Notes: generated by a model not told the origin, from the letters alone. A DNA stretch of 64,000 bases from Stutzerimonas stutzeri (GCF_013522825.1 NZ_JAAMQZ010000002.1:186001-250000); one strand, 5' to 3'; counted from the first letter of the stretch, positions 49,632 through 60,200 are shown. Translations and numbers: made by a program.

Positions 49632-51047
49632 ATGACCGAACGAATTACAGCCAGGATCATCGACACCGTTGACCCGGACAAGCCCATACGCCTGACACCA
49701 GCCCAGGCCGGCGGGCCTATTCATACCCGCAGTTTCAGCGGCCTTTTTCGCAACCTGCGACTGTTTGGCACAGGCATTCTGTTTCTGCTCTATTTCGGTA
49801 CGGTATGGCTGAACTGGAATGGCCGGCAGGCGGTGCTCTGGGATATCGGCAAACAGCAGTTCCATATCTTCGGCGCCACCTTCTGGCCGCAGGATTTCAT
49901 TCTGCTTTCGGCGCTGTTGATCATTGCCGCCTTCGGCCTGTTCTTCATCACCGTCCTGGCAGGCCGCATCTGGTGTGGCTATACCTGCCCACAAAGCACC
50001 TGGACCTGGATCTTCATGTGGGCCGAGAAGGTCACCGAAGGCGACCGCAGCCAGCGCATCAGGCTCGACGCCGCGCCCTGGTCGACCGGGAAAATCCTGC
50101 GTCGCACAGCCAAGCACGTACTCTGGCTTGCTGTGAGCCTGGCCACCGCGCTGGCCTTCGTCGGCTACTTCACGCCGGTCCGCGAGCTGGTGCGTGATGT
50201 GTTCACACTGCAAGTGGGGGTGACGACCGGCTTCTGGCTGTTCTTCTTCACCGCCGCCACCTACATCAATGCCGGCTGGCTGCGCGAGAAGGTCTGCCTG
50301 CACATGTGCCCCTATTCGCGCTTCCAGAGCGTGATGTTCGATGCCGACACCCTGGTGGTTTCCTACGACACAAGCCGCGGTGAGCAGCGCGGCGCACGGC
50401 GCAAGGACAGCGACCCGCGTGCGCAGAGCCTCGGCGATTGCATCGATTGCACGCTGTGCGTGCAGGTCTGCCCCACCGGCATCGACATTCGTGACGGCCT
50501 GCAGCTCGATTGCATCAGCTGCGGTGCCTGCATCGATGCCTGCAACGAGGTCATGGACAAGATGGGCTATGACCGAGGTCTTGTGCGCTATACCTCCGAA
50601 CACGCCCTGCAGGGTGGCAAAACCCGGCTGCTGCGCCCCCGCCTGATTGGCTATGCGGCGGCGCTGCTGCTGATGTTCGGCGCCTTCGGCTGGGCGCTGG
50701 CCGAACGCCCCCTGCTCTCGCTGGATGTCACCAAGGACCGCACCCTGTTCCGCGAGAACGGCCAGGGCCAGGTCGAGAACATGTACAGCCTCAAGGTCAT
50801 CAACAAGACCCAGCAGCATCGTCAGTACGCCGTATCGCTTGGTGACGGGCCGTTCCAGTTGCAGGGCTCGCGTGAACTCAGCCTGGCGCCGGGAGAAATC
50901 TTCAGCCTGCCGCTGAGCGTGGCGCTGGTCGATGCCGGAAAGACCCAGAGCCTGAGTCGCCGGTTGCAATTCGAGGTACGCGACCTGAACGATCCAGCCA
51001 GCGTGGCGCGCGCCGACAGTACCTTTGTAGCACCGACCAACCGCTGA
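49632..51047 (+). CDS. ccoG: Cytochrome c oxidase accessory protein CcoG
   Basis: A 471-residue FixG/CcoG/RdxA-type protein: several TM helices, a conserved Cys segment (GRIWCGYTCPQSTWTW), two 4Fe-4S sites (CIDCTLCVQVCPTGID, CISCGACIDACNEVM), and a C-terminal Ig-like periplasmic domain (about 370-471, starting LSLDVTKDRTLFRENGQG). It helps copper reduction for cbb3 oxidase assembly. AGGGGG precedes ATG 49632. No ccoNOQP genes are in the window; this is likely the stand-alone paralogue next to a MocR regulator. Confidence 0.93.
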   Translation: MTERITARIIDTVDPDKPIRLTPAQAGGPIHTRSFSGLFRNLRLFGTGILFLLYFGTVWLNWNGRQAVLWDIGKQQFHIFGATFWPQDFILLSALLIIAAFGLFFITVLAGRIWCGYTCPQSTWTWIFMWAEKVTEGDRSQRIRLDAAPWSTGKILRRTAKHVLWLAVSLATALAFVGYFTPVRELVRDVFTLQVGVTTGFWLFFFTAATYINAGWLREKVCLHMCPYSRFQSVMFDADTLVVSYDTSRGEQRGARRKDSDPRAQSLGDCIDCTLCVQVCPTGIDIRDGLQLDCISCGACIDACNEVMDKMGYDRGLVRYTSEHALQGGKTRLLRPRLIGYAAALLLMFGAFGWALAERPLLSLDVTKDRTLFRENGQGQVENMYSLKVINKTQQHRQYAVSLGDGPFQLQGSRELSLAPGEIFSLPLSVALVDAGKTQSLSRRLQFEVRDLNDPASVARADSTFVAPTNR

Positions 51048-51114
51048 TAACGCATGCGCCTAGCCATCCTGGTGCAGTATCGTCCCAGGCAATGCCGCAC
51101 CGAGCCCGGACACG

Positions 51115-52524
51115 ATGAAACGCTACGAGAAATTCGCTGACGAGATTGCCGAACTGATCCGCACCGGCGCGCTGGAACCGGGGGAAAAGGTACCCTCGGT
51201 ACGCCACGCCAGCCGTACCTGGGGCATCAGCCCGTCCACGGTGTTCCAGGCCTATTACCTGCTGGAGGATCGCGGGCTGATCCAGGCGCGAGCGCGCTCT
51301 GGCTATTTCGTACGCGAGCATGCCAAGCGCCCGCTGCATGAACCGGATGTCAGCCCGCGCCCAGCCGAAACCACCGAGGTTGACGTCAGCGAACTGGTGT
51401 TCTCGGTACTCGGCTCGCTGCGTGATCCCGATACGGTGCCATTCGGTTCGGCCTTCCCCAGCGCCGACCTGTTTCCACTGCAGCGGCTGGCGCGCTCGAT
51501 GGCGCAGAGCGTGCGCGACATGCCGGCGCGCGAGGTGATCAGCGAGATGACCAGCGGCAATCCCGACCTGCTCCGGCAGATCGCCCTGCGCTACATGGTC
51601 GGCGGCGTGAGGCTGCCGATGGAAGAACTTGTGATCACCACTGGCGCCATGGAAGCGCTGAATCTTTGTCTGCAAGTGGTGACCGAGCCGGGCGATCTGG
51701 TCGCCATCGAAGCGCCGGCCTTTTATGCCACGCTGCAGGTGCTGGAGCGCCTCAAGCTCAAGGCCGTGGAAATCCCGGTACATCCACGCGAAGGCATCGA
51801 CCTGGATGTTCTTGCCGACAGCCTCACCAACCTGCCGATCAAGGCCTGCTGGTTCATGAGCAGCCTGCAGAATCCCCTGGGCGCCAGCATGAATGAAACT
51901 CGCAAGCGGCAGCTCTACGCGCTGTTGCAGCGTCATCAGGTGCCGTTGATCGAGGACGATGTCTACGCCGAACTGTATTTCACCCGCGAGCCGCCGAAGC
52001 CGGTCAAGAGCCATGATCGCGACGGCCTGGTGATGCACTGCGGCTCGTTCTCCAAGAGCCTGGCGCCGGGCTACCGGGTCGGCTGGGTCGCCGGTGGACG
52101 CTATGCCGAGCAGATCAGTCGGCTCAAGCTGATGACCACCATTTCACCTTCAGTGCCGGCGCAGGCGGCCATCGCCGACTATCTGCAGCATGGTGGCTAC
52201 GACCGCCACCTGCGCAAGCTGCGCCACGCGCTGGAAATGCAGCAGGGCGCCATGCTCGCCTCCGCCGCCCGGCATTTTCCCGCCAGCACGCGGGTGACTC
52301 GCCCGAGCGGTGGCTACTTTCTCTGGTTCGAATTCCCTGAGCAGGTCGATTCGCTGCAACTGCTGCAGCTGGCGCTGGCCCAGGGCATCAGCCTGGCGCC
52401 CGGCCCGATCTTCTCCGCCACCCGGCGCTTCAGAAACTGCGCGCGGCTGAACCACGGCCATCCCTGGGATGCCCGCAGTGAAAAGGCCATGGAGCTGCTG
52501 GGACGGATGATCAAATCGTTCTGA
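51115..52524 (+). CDS. MocR-type (GntR-aminotransferase) transcription regulator
   Basis: A 469-residue fusion: a winged helix of the GntR type (about 5-75, VPSVRHASRTWGISPSTVFQAYYLLEDRGLIQA) joined to a fold-type I aminotransferase-like domain (about 100-469). The PLP lysine is in HCGSFSKSLAPGYRVGW, with SLQNPLGASM and DDVYAEL before it. In P. aeruginosa the protein MpaR has this build and, as I recall, also sits next to a ccoG-like gene, so orthology is possible. Ligand unknown. It follows ccoG by 67 bp; binding at the CTGA repeats 49426-49573 is a hypothesis. Confidence 0.9.
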   Translation: MKRYEKFADEIAELIRTGALEPGEKVPSVRHASRTWGISPSTVFQAYYLLEDRGLIQARARSGYFVREHAKRPLHEPDVSPRPAETTEVDVSELVFSVLGSLRDPDTVPFGSAFPSADLFPLQRLARSMAQSVRDMPAREVISEMTSGNPDLLRQIALRYMVGGVRLPMEELVITTGAMEALNLCLQVVTEPGDLVAIEAPAFYATLQVLERLKLKAVEIPVHPREGIDLDVLADSLTNLPIKACWFMSSLQNPLGASMNETRKRQLYALLQRHQVPLIEDDVYAELYFTREPPKPVKSHDRDGLVMHCGSFSKSLAPGYRVGWVAGGRYAEQISRLKLMTTISPSVPAQAAIADYLQHGGYDRHLRKLRHALEMQQGAMLASAARHFPASTRVTRPSGGYFLWFEFPEQVDSLQLLQLALAQGISLAPGPIFSATRRFRNCARLNHGHPWDARSEKAMELLGRMIKSF

Positions 52525-52570
52525 ATGAACCATAGAACCGAACTCGTTCGGCCTTTGCGAGGACCTGCAT

Positions 52571-55500
52571 TCAGGGTTTCGCGTCCGCACCGGCGGTCAG
52601 GGTGGGCTTTATCGGCTGCGCCGCAGGCTGGCACTGCGCCTGCTCACCGCCCTGCAGATAAGGTTGGAGAATCGGCGCCATGCCCTTGAGCACCTGCACC
52701 GGCAAGGCCGAAGTGAAGCGGAAGCTGTCCGCCTTGTGCCCCGGCACGTAGGCCGTCAGGGTGCCGAAGTGATTCGGGCCGAGGAAGAAGACGAAGGTGG
52801 CGGTGCGATTCATCGCGGCGGAGCTGATCAGCCGGCCACCGGCACCGATGGTCTGGATTCGGTTGTCGCCCGTACCGGTCTTGCCGCCCACACGCATGGG
52901 TTCGCCATCAGCCTGCAGGAAACTGCCTCGCAGGCGACGGCCAGTGCCCTCCTCGACCACACTGTGCAGCGCTGCGCGCAAGGCGGCTGCCACTTCGCTC
53001 GGCAGTACCCGCTCACCGGTATCCGGGCTGATGCCCAGACGCGTCTCGTAGGGTGTGTCGCGGGCAAAATGCAGGCTGTCGATGCGCACGCTCGGCAGCC
53101 GCACGCCGTCGTTGACGATGATGCCCATCAGTTCCGCCAGCGCCGCCGGGCGATCGCCGGAGCTGCCCAGCGCGGTGGCCAGCGAGGGCACCAGATGCTC
53201 GAAGGGATAGCCCAGGCGCTGCCAGCGGCGATGAATGTCGGTAAAGGCTTCCACTTCGAGCATGATCCGGATGCGGCTGTCGCGAGCGCTCTTGTGACGA
53301 CTGCGGAACAGCCAGCCATAGACTTCCTGGCGCTCGTCGGCGCTGGCGGCAATGGCCTCGACGATACCCGCCTCGGGATACCTGATCAGATAACCGAGCA
53401 GCCACAGATCCAGCGGATGCACACGGGCGATATAGCCCTGATCCGGCAGACTGTAGGCGCCGGGGCCGTAGCGTTCATACAGCGAGGCGAGCGCAGCATC
53501 ACCCAGCGCGGCATCGGGCAGGCGCGCCGTGAGAAAACGGTCGAAGTCCGCGCGGCCAGCATCCGGCATCAGATAGCGATGGACGGCAGCCAGGCGTGAC
53601 GGCGTGGGCCGTATGCCATCGAGCAACACTTCGATACGCTCATCGGCGCTCTTGCCCCGGTATTTTTTCCAGAACCGCAGCAGGAACACAGAACCTTCAC
53701 GATCGGCAAAACGCTTCAGGTATTCACTGCGCTGCGGATTGTCGTCATCCTTCAGCAGCTCGGCGCCATTGGCCGTCTGGTAGGTGCTGTAGCTCACCAG
53801 ATCACGCATCAGGCGCACGAACGGCAGGTTGATCGACTCCCGCAGCGCTTCGTGCATGGTGGGCAGGCGACTGTCATCCTCGCGACGGAAGTTGCCGAAG
53901 CTGTGCATGCCGGCACCGGTGAAGAAGCGCTCGCCGGGGCTGGCCGAATAGCGCCGTTCGAGCGCCGCATCGAGCATCGCCGGCAGGCTGGGCTCAGGCG
54001 TCCGGATCAGATATCCCAAAGCCCAGCGCGTCAGCGGATCATGCGCCTCGACCTGGCGCAATTCATCACGGCTCAGCCGGACATGACGCTCGTACAGCTC
54101 GGCGATGATTTCGAGATAGGTGGTCAGCACGCGCAGCTTAGCCGTGGAGCCCAGCTCCAGCTTGCTGCCCTCGTTGATGTCGAACGGCTGGTTGGTGTTG
54201 TCGGTCTGCACCCTTACGCGAAAGCCCTGCTCACCGCGCTCGAACAGGGTGAAGCTGTAGCGAACGTCGGCGGTGCGCTCCGGCGACAACATCCGTTCGC
54301 CAAACAACCCGACCTCGCCAGCGAACCCAGGGTCGGCCAGGCGCTCGAGATAGGCGCTGATCTGACTCTGCAGCTCGCCATGCAGCGGTGTGGTTGCCGC
54401 CAGATCAAGGCGATCGAGTTCATACAGCGACACGCCCAGCAGGTTGCTCAGGCGCATCCGTGCGGCGCTGATGCCCTTGTTCGCAGCCACTTCGCGGATG
54501 CCCGGCTCGCGGCGCAGATCACGGAACACCACCTGCTGTTGCAGGGCCGCATCGCGCAGCCGGGTGTCGATCACGCCGCCGTTGGCCAGCAGGCGCAGAT
54601 GGCTGTCGGTGAGTTCCGCCAGCTCCTTGTGCCCGGAGACGAGGTAATAGGACGGGCGACGCTGGGCGATCAGCAGAGACAGCACCTGGCGCAGCGCCAG
54701 GCCTTGGGCTTCGAGGGGCGTATCGGCATTGCGGCGCGAGTCGAGCAGGCGGTTGACCTCGGCGAAGTCAGCGCCGAACCAGAGCCGCAAGCCATCGGCG
54801 ATGCCATGCACCTCGCCATGCCCGTAAGCGGCGGACAGGGGCACGCTGTTAAGGTAGTCACGCACGATGTGCTGGCGCGCGTCTATCGTCAGTTGTCCCT
54901 GGCTATAAGCCCGCACGCTGGCGGAAACCATCTGCCGGAGCTTCTCCTCGGCGCTGCCGGTCCGGCCTTCCGGCGAATGCCGGTATTTTTCCACCTGAGT
55001 CGCCAGCGTACTGCCGCCAGCCGTCTGTCCCGGCAGCCCAAGCTGCCTTTCCACCTGGGTGATGACCGCTCGGGTGAAACGCGGCCAGTCCACCGCCGGA
55101 TTGGCCAGCGGACGCCCGGCATCGAGCAGCCCGCGATCCTCGATGAACAGCAGGCTCATAGCCACCAGGGGCGGCACCTCCTCGAAGGTTTCGTAGTACT
55201 GGTGCGGGTAACTGTTGGCGTACAGCGGCTCGCCGCGACAATCATCGATGCTCAGCCCGGCCTGGAACTTTTCCAAGTAGGGTACGAAGAAACCCCGGCT
55301 GACGTAGCGCTGCAACGCCGGCGAAAAGCGCACCTGTTGCTCGATGGCGAAGCCATTGGCCTTCAGCCGTTCAAGAAAATCCGGCAGTTGCGAGTAACCC
55401 AGGCGACGGTCGAAAGGCCCGGCCTCGGGAAACAGGATGCTGGGGCTGGCGCCGGGCTTGAGCTGGTAATCGAGATTGTCGGCGTAACGGCTCAGCCATA

Positions 55501-55726
55501 GCGCCTGCAGCTTGGAGCTGTGCATTTCATGCCAGGCCGCGTAGCCGCCACCAGCCAACAGGGAAACGATCAGCAGCCAGCCCATACGGCGTGCCAGTCG
55601 GCGACCGTTGCTGGTTTTCTTTCCCGCCTCGCCGGGTATTGGCGCACGCTTGCCGCTACCCGCACGGGATCTGTCGGACCGCCATACTGCGCCCATTGTT
55701 TTCGGCCTGGCTTCCTGGGGAGTCAT
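52571..55726 (-). CDS. Divergent bifunctional penicillin-binding protein (class A type)
   Basis: A 1051-residue predicted inner-membrane murein synthase. One TM helix (about 48-65, GWLLIVSLLAGGGYAAW), a GT51 region (about 170-335: EDRGLLD, GGSTLATQVEKYR, VRDYLNSVPLSAAYGHGE...GIADGLRLWFGA), and a transpeptidase region with SxxK as GSTAK (about 526), SxN in SINLPF (about 629) and KTG in GGKTGTGDN (about 944). The SxN-KTG distance of more than 300 residues is unusually large, and the usual His/Phe of the GT51 EDxxFxxH motif are replaced. Basic, unfolded N-terminus. ATG 55726 is assumed; Met11 (55696) is possible. Confidence 0.8.
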   Translation of the reverse strand: MTPQEARPKTMGAVWRSDRSRAGSGKRAPIPGEAGKKTSNGRRLARRMGWLLIVSLLAGGGYAAWHEMHSSKLQALWLSRYADNLDYQLKPGASPSILFPEAGPFDRRLGYSQLPDFLERLKANGFAIEQQVRFSPALQRYVSRGFFVPYLEKFQAGLSIDDCRGEPLYANSYPHQYYETFEEVPPLVAMSLLFIEDRGLLDAGRPLANPAVDWPRFTRAVITQVERQLGLPGQTAGGSTLATQVEKYRHSPEGRTGSAEEKLRQMVSASVRAYSQGQLTIDARQHIVRDYLNSVPLSAAYGHGEVHGIADGLRLWFGADFAEVNRLLDSRRNADTPLEAQGLALRQVLSLLIAQRRPSYYLVSGHKELAELTDSHLRLLANGGVIDTRLRDAALQQQVVFRDLRREPGIREVAANKGISAARMRLSNLLGVSLYELDRLDLAATTPLHGELQSQISAYLERLADPGFAGEVGLFGERMLSPERTADVRYSFTLFERGEQGFRVRVQTDNTNQPFDINEGSKLELGSTAKLRVLTTYLEIIAELYERHVRLSRDELRQVEAHDPLTRWALGYLIRTPEPSLPAMLDAALERRYSASPGERFFTGAGMHSFGNFRREDDSRLPTMHEALRESINLPFVRLMRDLVSYSTYQTANGAELLKDDDNPQRSEYLKRFADREGSVFLLRFWKKYRGKSADERIEVLLDGIRPTPSRLAAVHRYLMPDAGRADFDRFLTARLPDAALGDAALASLYERYGPGAYSLPDQGYIARVHPLDLWLLGYLIRYPEAGIVEAIAASADERQEVYGWLFRSRHKSARDSRIRIMLEVEAFTDIHRRWQRLGYPFEHLVPSLATALGSSGDRPAALAELMGIIVNDGVRLPSVRIDSLHFARDTPYETRLGISPDTGERVLPSEVAAALRAALHSVVEEGTGRRLRGSFLQADGEPMRVGGKTGTGDNRIQTIGAGGRLISSAAMNRTATFVFFLGPNHFGTLTAYVPGHKADSFRFTSALPVQVLKGMAPILQPYLQGGEQAQCQPAAQPIKPTLTAGADAKP

Positions 55727-55753
55727 GACCTGAGCGTAGCTTATGGCGGTTCG

Positions 55754-55854
55754 TCAGTCAGCCCCTTCGCGCCCCCTGAACCAGGCCGTATAGAGCCCCG
55801 GCAGAAACAGCAGCGTGAACGATCAGCCCGCTCATGATGGCTACCGCCATGAGG
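55754..55854 (-). pseudogene. Remnant of an RND transporter C-terminus
   Basis: The last about 100 bp resemble the 3' end of the intact pump gene at 57204. On the minus strand MAVAIMSGLIV matches MAVAIMGGLIV. Then an 11-bp loss shifts the frame, and TLLFLPGLYTAWFRGREGAD with the original stop (TGA, 55756-55754) matches TLLFLPALYATWFRVHEKEVARN. Upstream sequence is gone; phzF begins to overlap the place within 9 bp. It is a relic of a second RND pump, not an alternative start of the intact one. Confidence 0.85.
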
Positions 55855-55862
55855 CAAGTGGA

Positions 55863-56663
55863 CTAAATCTCGACACTACCCTGCAGGTACTTCACCACGC
55901 CGCCAGCAACGAATACACGCTCACCCTCAACGCGGCAGTGCAGCAAACCACTGCGCCTCGAAGCTTGCAGCGCGACGAGCGACGACTTGCCCAGACGCGC
56001 GGCCCAATAGGGCGCCAGGCCGGCATGGATGGAACCGGTGACCGGATCTTCATCACCGCCGTTTGCGGGCCAGAAATAACGCGAGGCGAAGTCCTGCCGG
56101 TCGCCAGGCGCCGTCACCACCACATCCAGCGGCGCCAGCGCCTTGAGCGCTTCGAGATCAGGCGATGCGGCACGCACCTGCGCTTCGTCTGCATAGACGA
56201 CGAACCAGGCCTGAGGATTCTTCAGCACCGCCTCAGGGACGATATCAAGAGCATCCAGCAAGGCTTGCGGCGGCTCGGCGACCGGCTCCGGCGCACGATT
56301 GGGAAAGCTCATTTCCAGCAGCCCATCATCGCGTCGGGTAAGCGGGATATCCCCTACAGCAGCGGCACGAAAGGTCAGCGGAGCCTTGGCAACCCCCTGC
56401 TCGAGGATCACGAACGCGCTGGCCAGCGTCGCGTGACCGCAGAAGTCGATTTCAGTCAGCGGCGAAAACCAGCGAATATGGAAGGCGCCATCGGGTTCAC
56501 GGACGAAGAAGGCTGTTTCCGAAAGGTTGTTTTCCGCAGCGATGGCCTGCATCTGCGCATCACTCAGCCACTGTTCCAGCGGCACCACGGCGGCCGGATT
56601 GCCCTTGAAACGTTCATTCGTGAAGGCATCGACCTGGAAAATTGGCAACTGCATCTCAAACAT
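55863..56663 (-). CDS. PhzF-family isomerase/epimerase
   Basis: A 266-residue PhzF-like protein with a diaminopimelate-epimerase fold. Catalytic Glu is in NNLSETAFFV; the substrate loop EIDFCGHATLASA; and DPVTGSIHAGLAPYW with GGDEDPVTGS. A phenazine cluster is absent, so it is one of many PhzF relatives of unknown substrate. Starts at ATG 56663 or three codons in (56654). It sits inside a scar flanked by broken RND and TetR genes, which suggests it came with or survived a rearrangement. Confidence 0.9.
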   Translation of the reverse strand: MFEMQLPIFQVDAFTNERFKGNPAAVVPLEQWLSDAQMQAIAAENNLSETAFFVREPDGAFHIRWFSPLTEIDFCGHATLASAFVILEQGVAKAPLTFRAAAVGDIPLTRRDDGLLEMSFPNRAPEPVAEPPQALLDALDIVPEAVLKNPQAWFVVYADEAQVRAASPDLEALKALAPLDVVVTAPGDRQDFASRYFWPANGGDEDPVTGSIHAGLAPYWAARLGKSSLVALQASRRSGLLHCRVEGERVFVAGGVVKYLQGSVEI

Positions 56664-56918
56664 CCTCGCGGGCTCACCATCGGCTGCCGATCAGCCTATT
56701 CGTCTTTGATCATTTCCGAAACTGAGCCTCGTTGGCTATTTCACTTATGGTGGCATGGCCGCGCCAAGCCACCAAATGCGAGCCAGACGTCGCTTCAGAT
56801 CGGTTCACATAGGACTGCACCCAGCCGGGATAGAACCCCAGGCCGTGAGCTCCCGCCGATCCACCGGTTGAATATCTCCAGGTTTGGCATTTGGCTTTTC
56901 GGGTTGGCCGAGCGTGTC
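56664..56918. other. Non-coding stretch upstream of phzF
   Basis: About 255 bp without a recognised gene. On the minus strand a 52-codon frame is open at 56865-56710, ending with TGA; its translation has no family I recognise and may be chance or the ruin of another gene. No clear promoter for phzF could be placed. Confidence 0.4.
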
Positions 56919-56930
56919 TCCCCCGAAAAA

Positions 56931-57173
56931 GTAGCGGGTATCACGCCACGGGTATTGACCGGATCCTGGCGGAACCCGGCGTAGCCAAGATGACTTTGTA
57001 CAAGCACTTCAATCCAAGGAAGAGTTGATCCTTGCAGTGCTGGAAACTCGCACGCCAACTGCAATATCTGCTCGAAGGCGCGCTCAGCATGGCCCACATC
57101 AAAGGCCCCGGCGAACAGGCGCGGGATGCCAAGGATGCCGCACAGCTGCTACTCAGCGCCGCCGGTATCTGAG
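56931..57173 (+). pseudogene. Broken TetR-family regulator
   Basis: The HTH core GYHATGIDRILAEPGVAKMTLYKHF (56937-57011) is intact in one frame. A shift after the Phe puts KEELILAVLETR (57017-57052) in another frame. After an internal loss of the ligand domain the first frame resumes with QYLLEGALSMAHIKGPGEQARDAKDAAQLLLSAAGI and a TGA at 57171-57173, a good TetR ending. No start codon or N-terminal helix is left. It lies beside, and points toward, the pump locus. Confidence 0.85.
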
Positions 57174-57203
57174 CCGGCGGCTATGACACGACCCAAAAGT
57201 CGC

Positions 57204-60200
57204 TCAGTTTCTGGCGACTTCCTTCTCATGGACGCGAAACCACGTCGCATAAAGCGCCGGCAGAAACAGCAGCGTGAGCACGGTGGCGACGATCAGCCCG
57301 CCCATGATGGCCACCGCCATAGGCCCGAAGAACACGCTGCGTGACAGCGGGATCATGGCCAGCACCGCCGCCAGCGCGGTCAGCACGATGGGCCGGAAGC
57401 GACGCACGGTGGCGTCGATGATGGCGCTGAATCGATCATGCCCGGCGCCAATGTCCTGCTCGATCTGATCGACCAGAATCACCGAGTTGCGCATGATCAT
57501 CCCCGACAGCGCGATGGTGCCGAGCATGGCGACGAAGCCGAATGGCTGGCCGAACAGCAGCAGGAACAGCGTGACACCGATCAGCCCCAGAGGCGCCGTG
57601 AGAAAGACCATGACCGTGCGCGAGAAGCTCCTGAGCTGGATCATCAGCAGGCTCAGCACGACGATGATGAACAGCGGTATGCCGGCGTTCACCGAAGCCT
57701 GGCCACGGCTGGAGTCCTCCACGGAACCACCGACTTCCAGCAGGTAGCCGCCGGGCAGCGCCTTGCGCACCTCGCTCAGCGTCGGCTCGATCTGCCTGAC
57801 CAGCGTGGCCGGCTGCTGCTCACCGTAGATATCGGCGCGCACCGTGACCGTCGGCAGGCGGTTGCGGTGCCAGATCACCCCTTCCTCGAAGCCGTATTCC
57901 AGGGTCGCGACCTGTGCCAGCGGCACGCTGCGCCCGCTGGCGGTGGGAATCGCCAGGCTGGGCAGCATCGACAGGGTTTCACGCTCGCGTGCGGTGCCGC
58001 GCAGGAGGATTTCGATCAGTTCGTTGTCTTCGCGAAAGCGGCTCGCCGTGGCCCCGGTGAAGGTGCGCTGGAGAAAACCCGACAGCTCCAGCGTGCTCAC
58101 GCCGAGGGCGCGGGCACGGTCCTGATCGATATTCAGCCAGACCACCTTGCTCGGCTCCTGCCAGTCGAGGTGGACGTTGACCACATGCGGATTCGCCCTC
58201 ACCTTCGCGGCCACCTGGCGGGCCAGGTCGCGCACCACATCGATATGCTCGCCGGTCACCCGGAACTGCACCGGATAGCCCACGGGCGGGCCGTTCTCCA
58301 GGCGGCTGACGCGACCGCGCAGGTTCGGGAAGTCATGTTCCAGGCGCTCGATCAGCCAGCTGCGCAGGGCTTCACGCTGCTCGATGCTGTCGGCCAGCAC
58401 CACGAACTGGGCAAAGCTGGTCGCTGGCAGCTGCTGGTCCAGCGGCAGATAGAAACGGGGCGAACCGTTGCCGACATAGGCGACGTAGTTGTCGATCCCG
58501 GCGCGCGCCTTGAGCATCTCCTCCAGGCGCCGCACCTCGGCTTCGGTGGCCTTGAGCGATGCACCTTCGGCCAGTTTCAGGTCAACCATCAGCTCCAGGC
58601 GACTCGACGCCGGGAAGAACTGCTGCGGAACGATGCGGAACAGCCCAATGGAGGCGACGAAGAGCAGCAGCGTCAGCACGATCACCGTCTTGCGCCAACG
58701 CACGCAGAAGTGGATCAGCCGTCTCACCCGTAGGTAGAAAGGCGTCGCATAGGGATCATGGCCACGGTCGCTGCCGCCATGTTTCTGCGCATGGCGCAGG
58801 GCCAGATCCGGCAGCAGCTTCTCGCCCAGTAGCGGCACGAACATCACCGCCGCGATCCAGGAGGCGATCAGCGCGATGGTCACCACCTGGAAGATCGAGC
58901 GTGTGTATTCGCCCGTGCTGGACTGCGCGGTGGCAATCGGCAGGAAGCCGGCGGCGGTGATCAGGGTGCCGGTGAGCATCGGAAAGGCCGTGCTGGTCCA
59001 GGCGAAACTGGCGGCCTTGAGCCGGTCGAAGCCCTGTTCCATCTTGATCGCCATCATCTCCACCGCGATGATCGCATCGTCCACCATCAGCCCCAGCGCC
59101 AGCACCAGGGCGCCGAGGGATATCTTGTGCAGACCTATATCGAAGTAGTGCATCGAGGCGAAGGTCATCGCCAGCACCAGCGGGATCGACAGCGCCACCA
59201 CCAGGCCGGTGCGCACACCGAGGGAAAAGAAACTCACCAGCAGGACGATGACCAGCGCCTCGATCAGCACCTTGACGAACTCGCCGACACCGGTTTTCAC
59301 CGCCGCCGGCTGGTCGGAAACCTTGCGCAGCTCCATGCCCGCAGGCAGTTCCTGCTGCAGGCGGGCGAACTCGCTCTGCAGCGCCTCGCCGAGCAGGAGG
59401 ATATCGCCGCCGTCCTTCATGGATACCGCCAGGCCGATGGCCGGCTCGCCCATGAAGCGCATGCGCGGCGCCGGCGGATCGTTGAAGCCGCGATAGACCT
59501 GCGCCACATCGCCGATGCGGAAGGTCCGCCCCGCTACCCGGATGGGGAAATCACGAATCTGCTCGACCGTCTCGAAGCTGCCCGTCACGCGCAACTGCAC
59601 GCGGTCGCTGGGCGTTTCGACGAAGCCCGCCGACATCAGCGTATTCTGCGCTTCGAGCGCCTGTCTCACCGCTTCGAGCGGCACGCCGAGGGTGGCCAGC
59701 TTGACGTTGGACAGCTCGATCCAGATCTTCTCGTCCTGCAGGCCGATCAGCTCGACCTTGCCGACACTCTTGACCCGTTGCAGCTGCAACTGGATGCGGT
59801 CGGCGTAATCCTTGAGCACGGCATAATCGAAACCCTTGCCGGTCAGCGCGTAGATATTGCCGAAGGTGGTGCCGAACTCGTCATTGAAGAACGGCCCCTG
59901 CACGCCAGCGGGCAAGGTATGCCGGATATCGCCGATTTTCTTCCGTATTTCGTACCAGAGATCGGGAATCTGCCGGGAGCGCAACGAATCGAGGGCCATG
60001 AAGGTCACGTTGGATTCGCCCGGTCGCGAGAAGGAGACGATACGTTCGTACGCGCCGGTCTCCATCAGCTTCTTCTCGATGCGCTCGGTGACCTGGCGGG
60101 ACACTTCCTCGGCGGTGGCGCCGGGCCAGTGGGTCTGGATCACCATCGCCTTGAAGGTGAACGGCGGGTCCTCGCTCTGGCCGAGCTTGCCGTAGGAGAG

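Noticed and set aside
53852..55501. A 549-codon plus-strand frame opposite the penicillin-binding protein gene
   Set aside because: Composition is typical of antisense shadow and no family motif appears; the minus strand carries SxxK, SxN and KTG.
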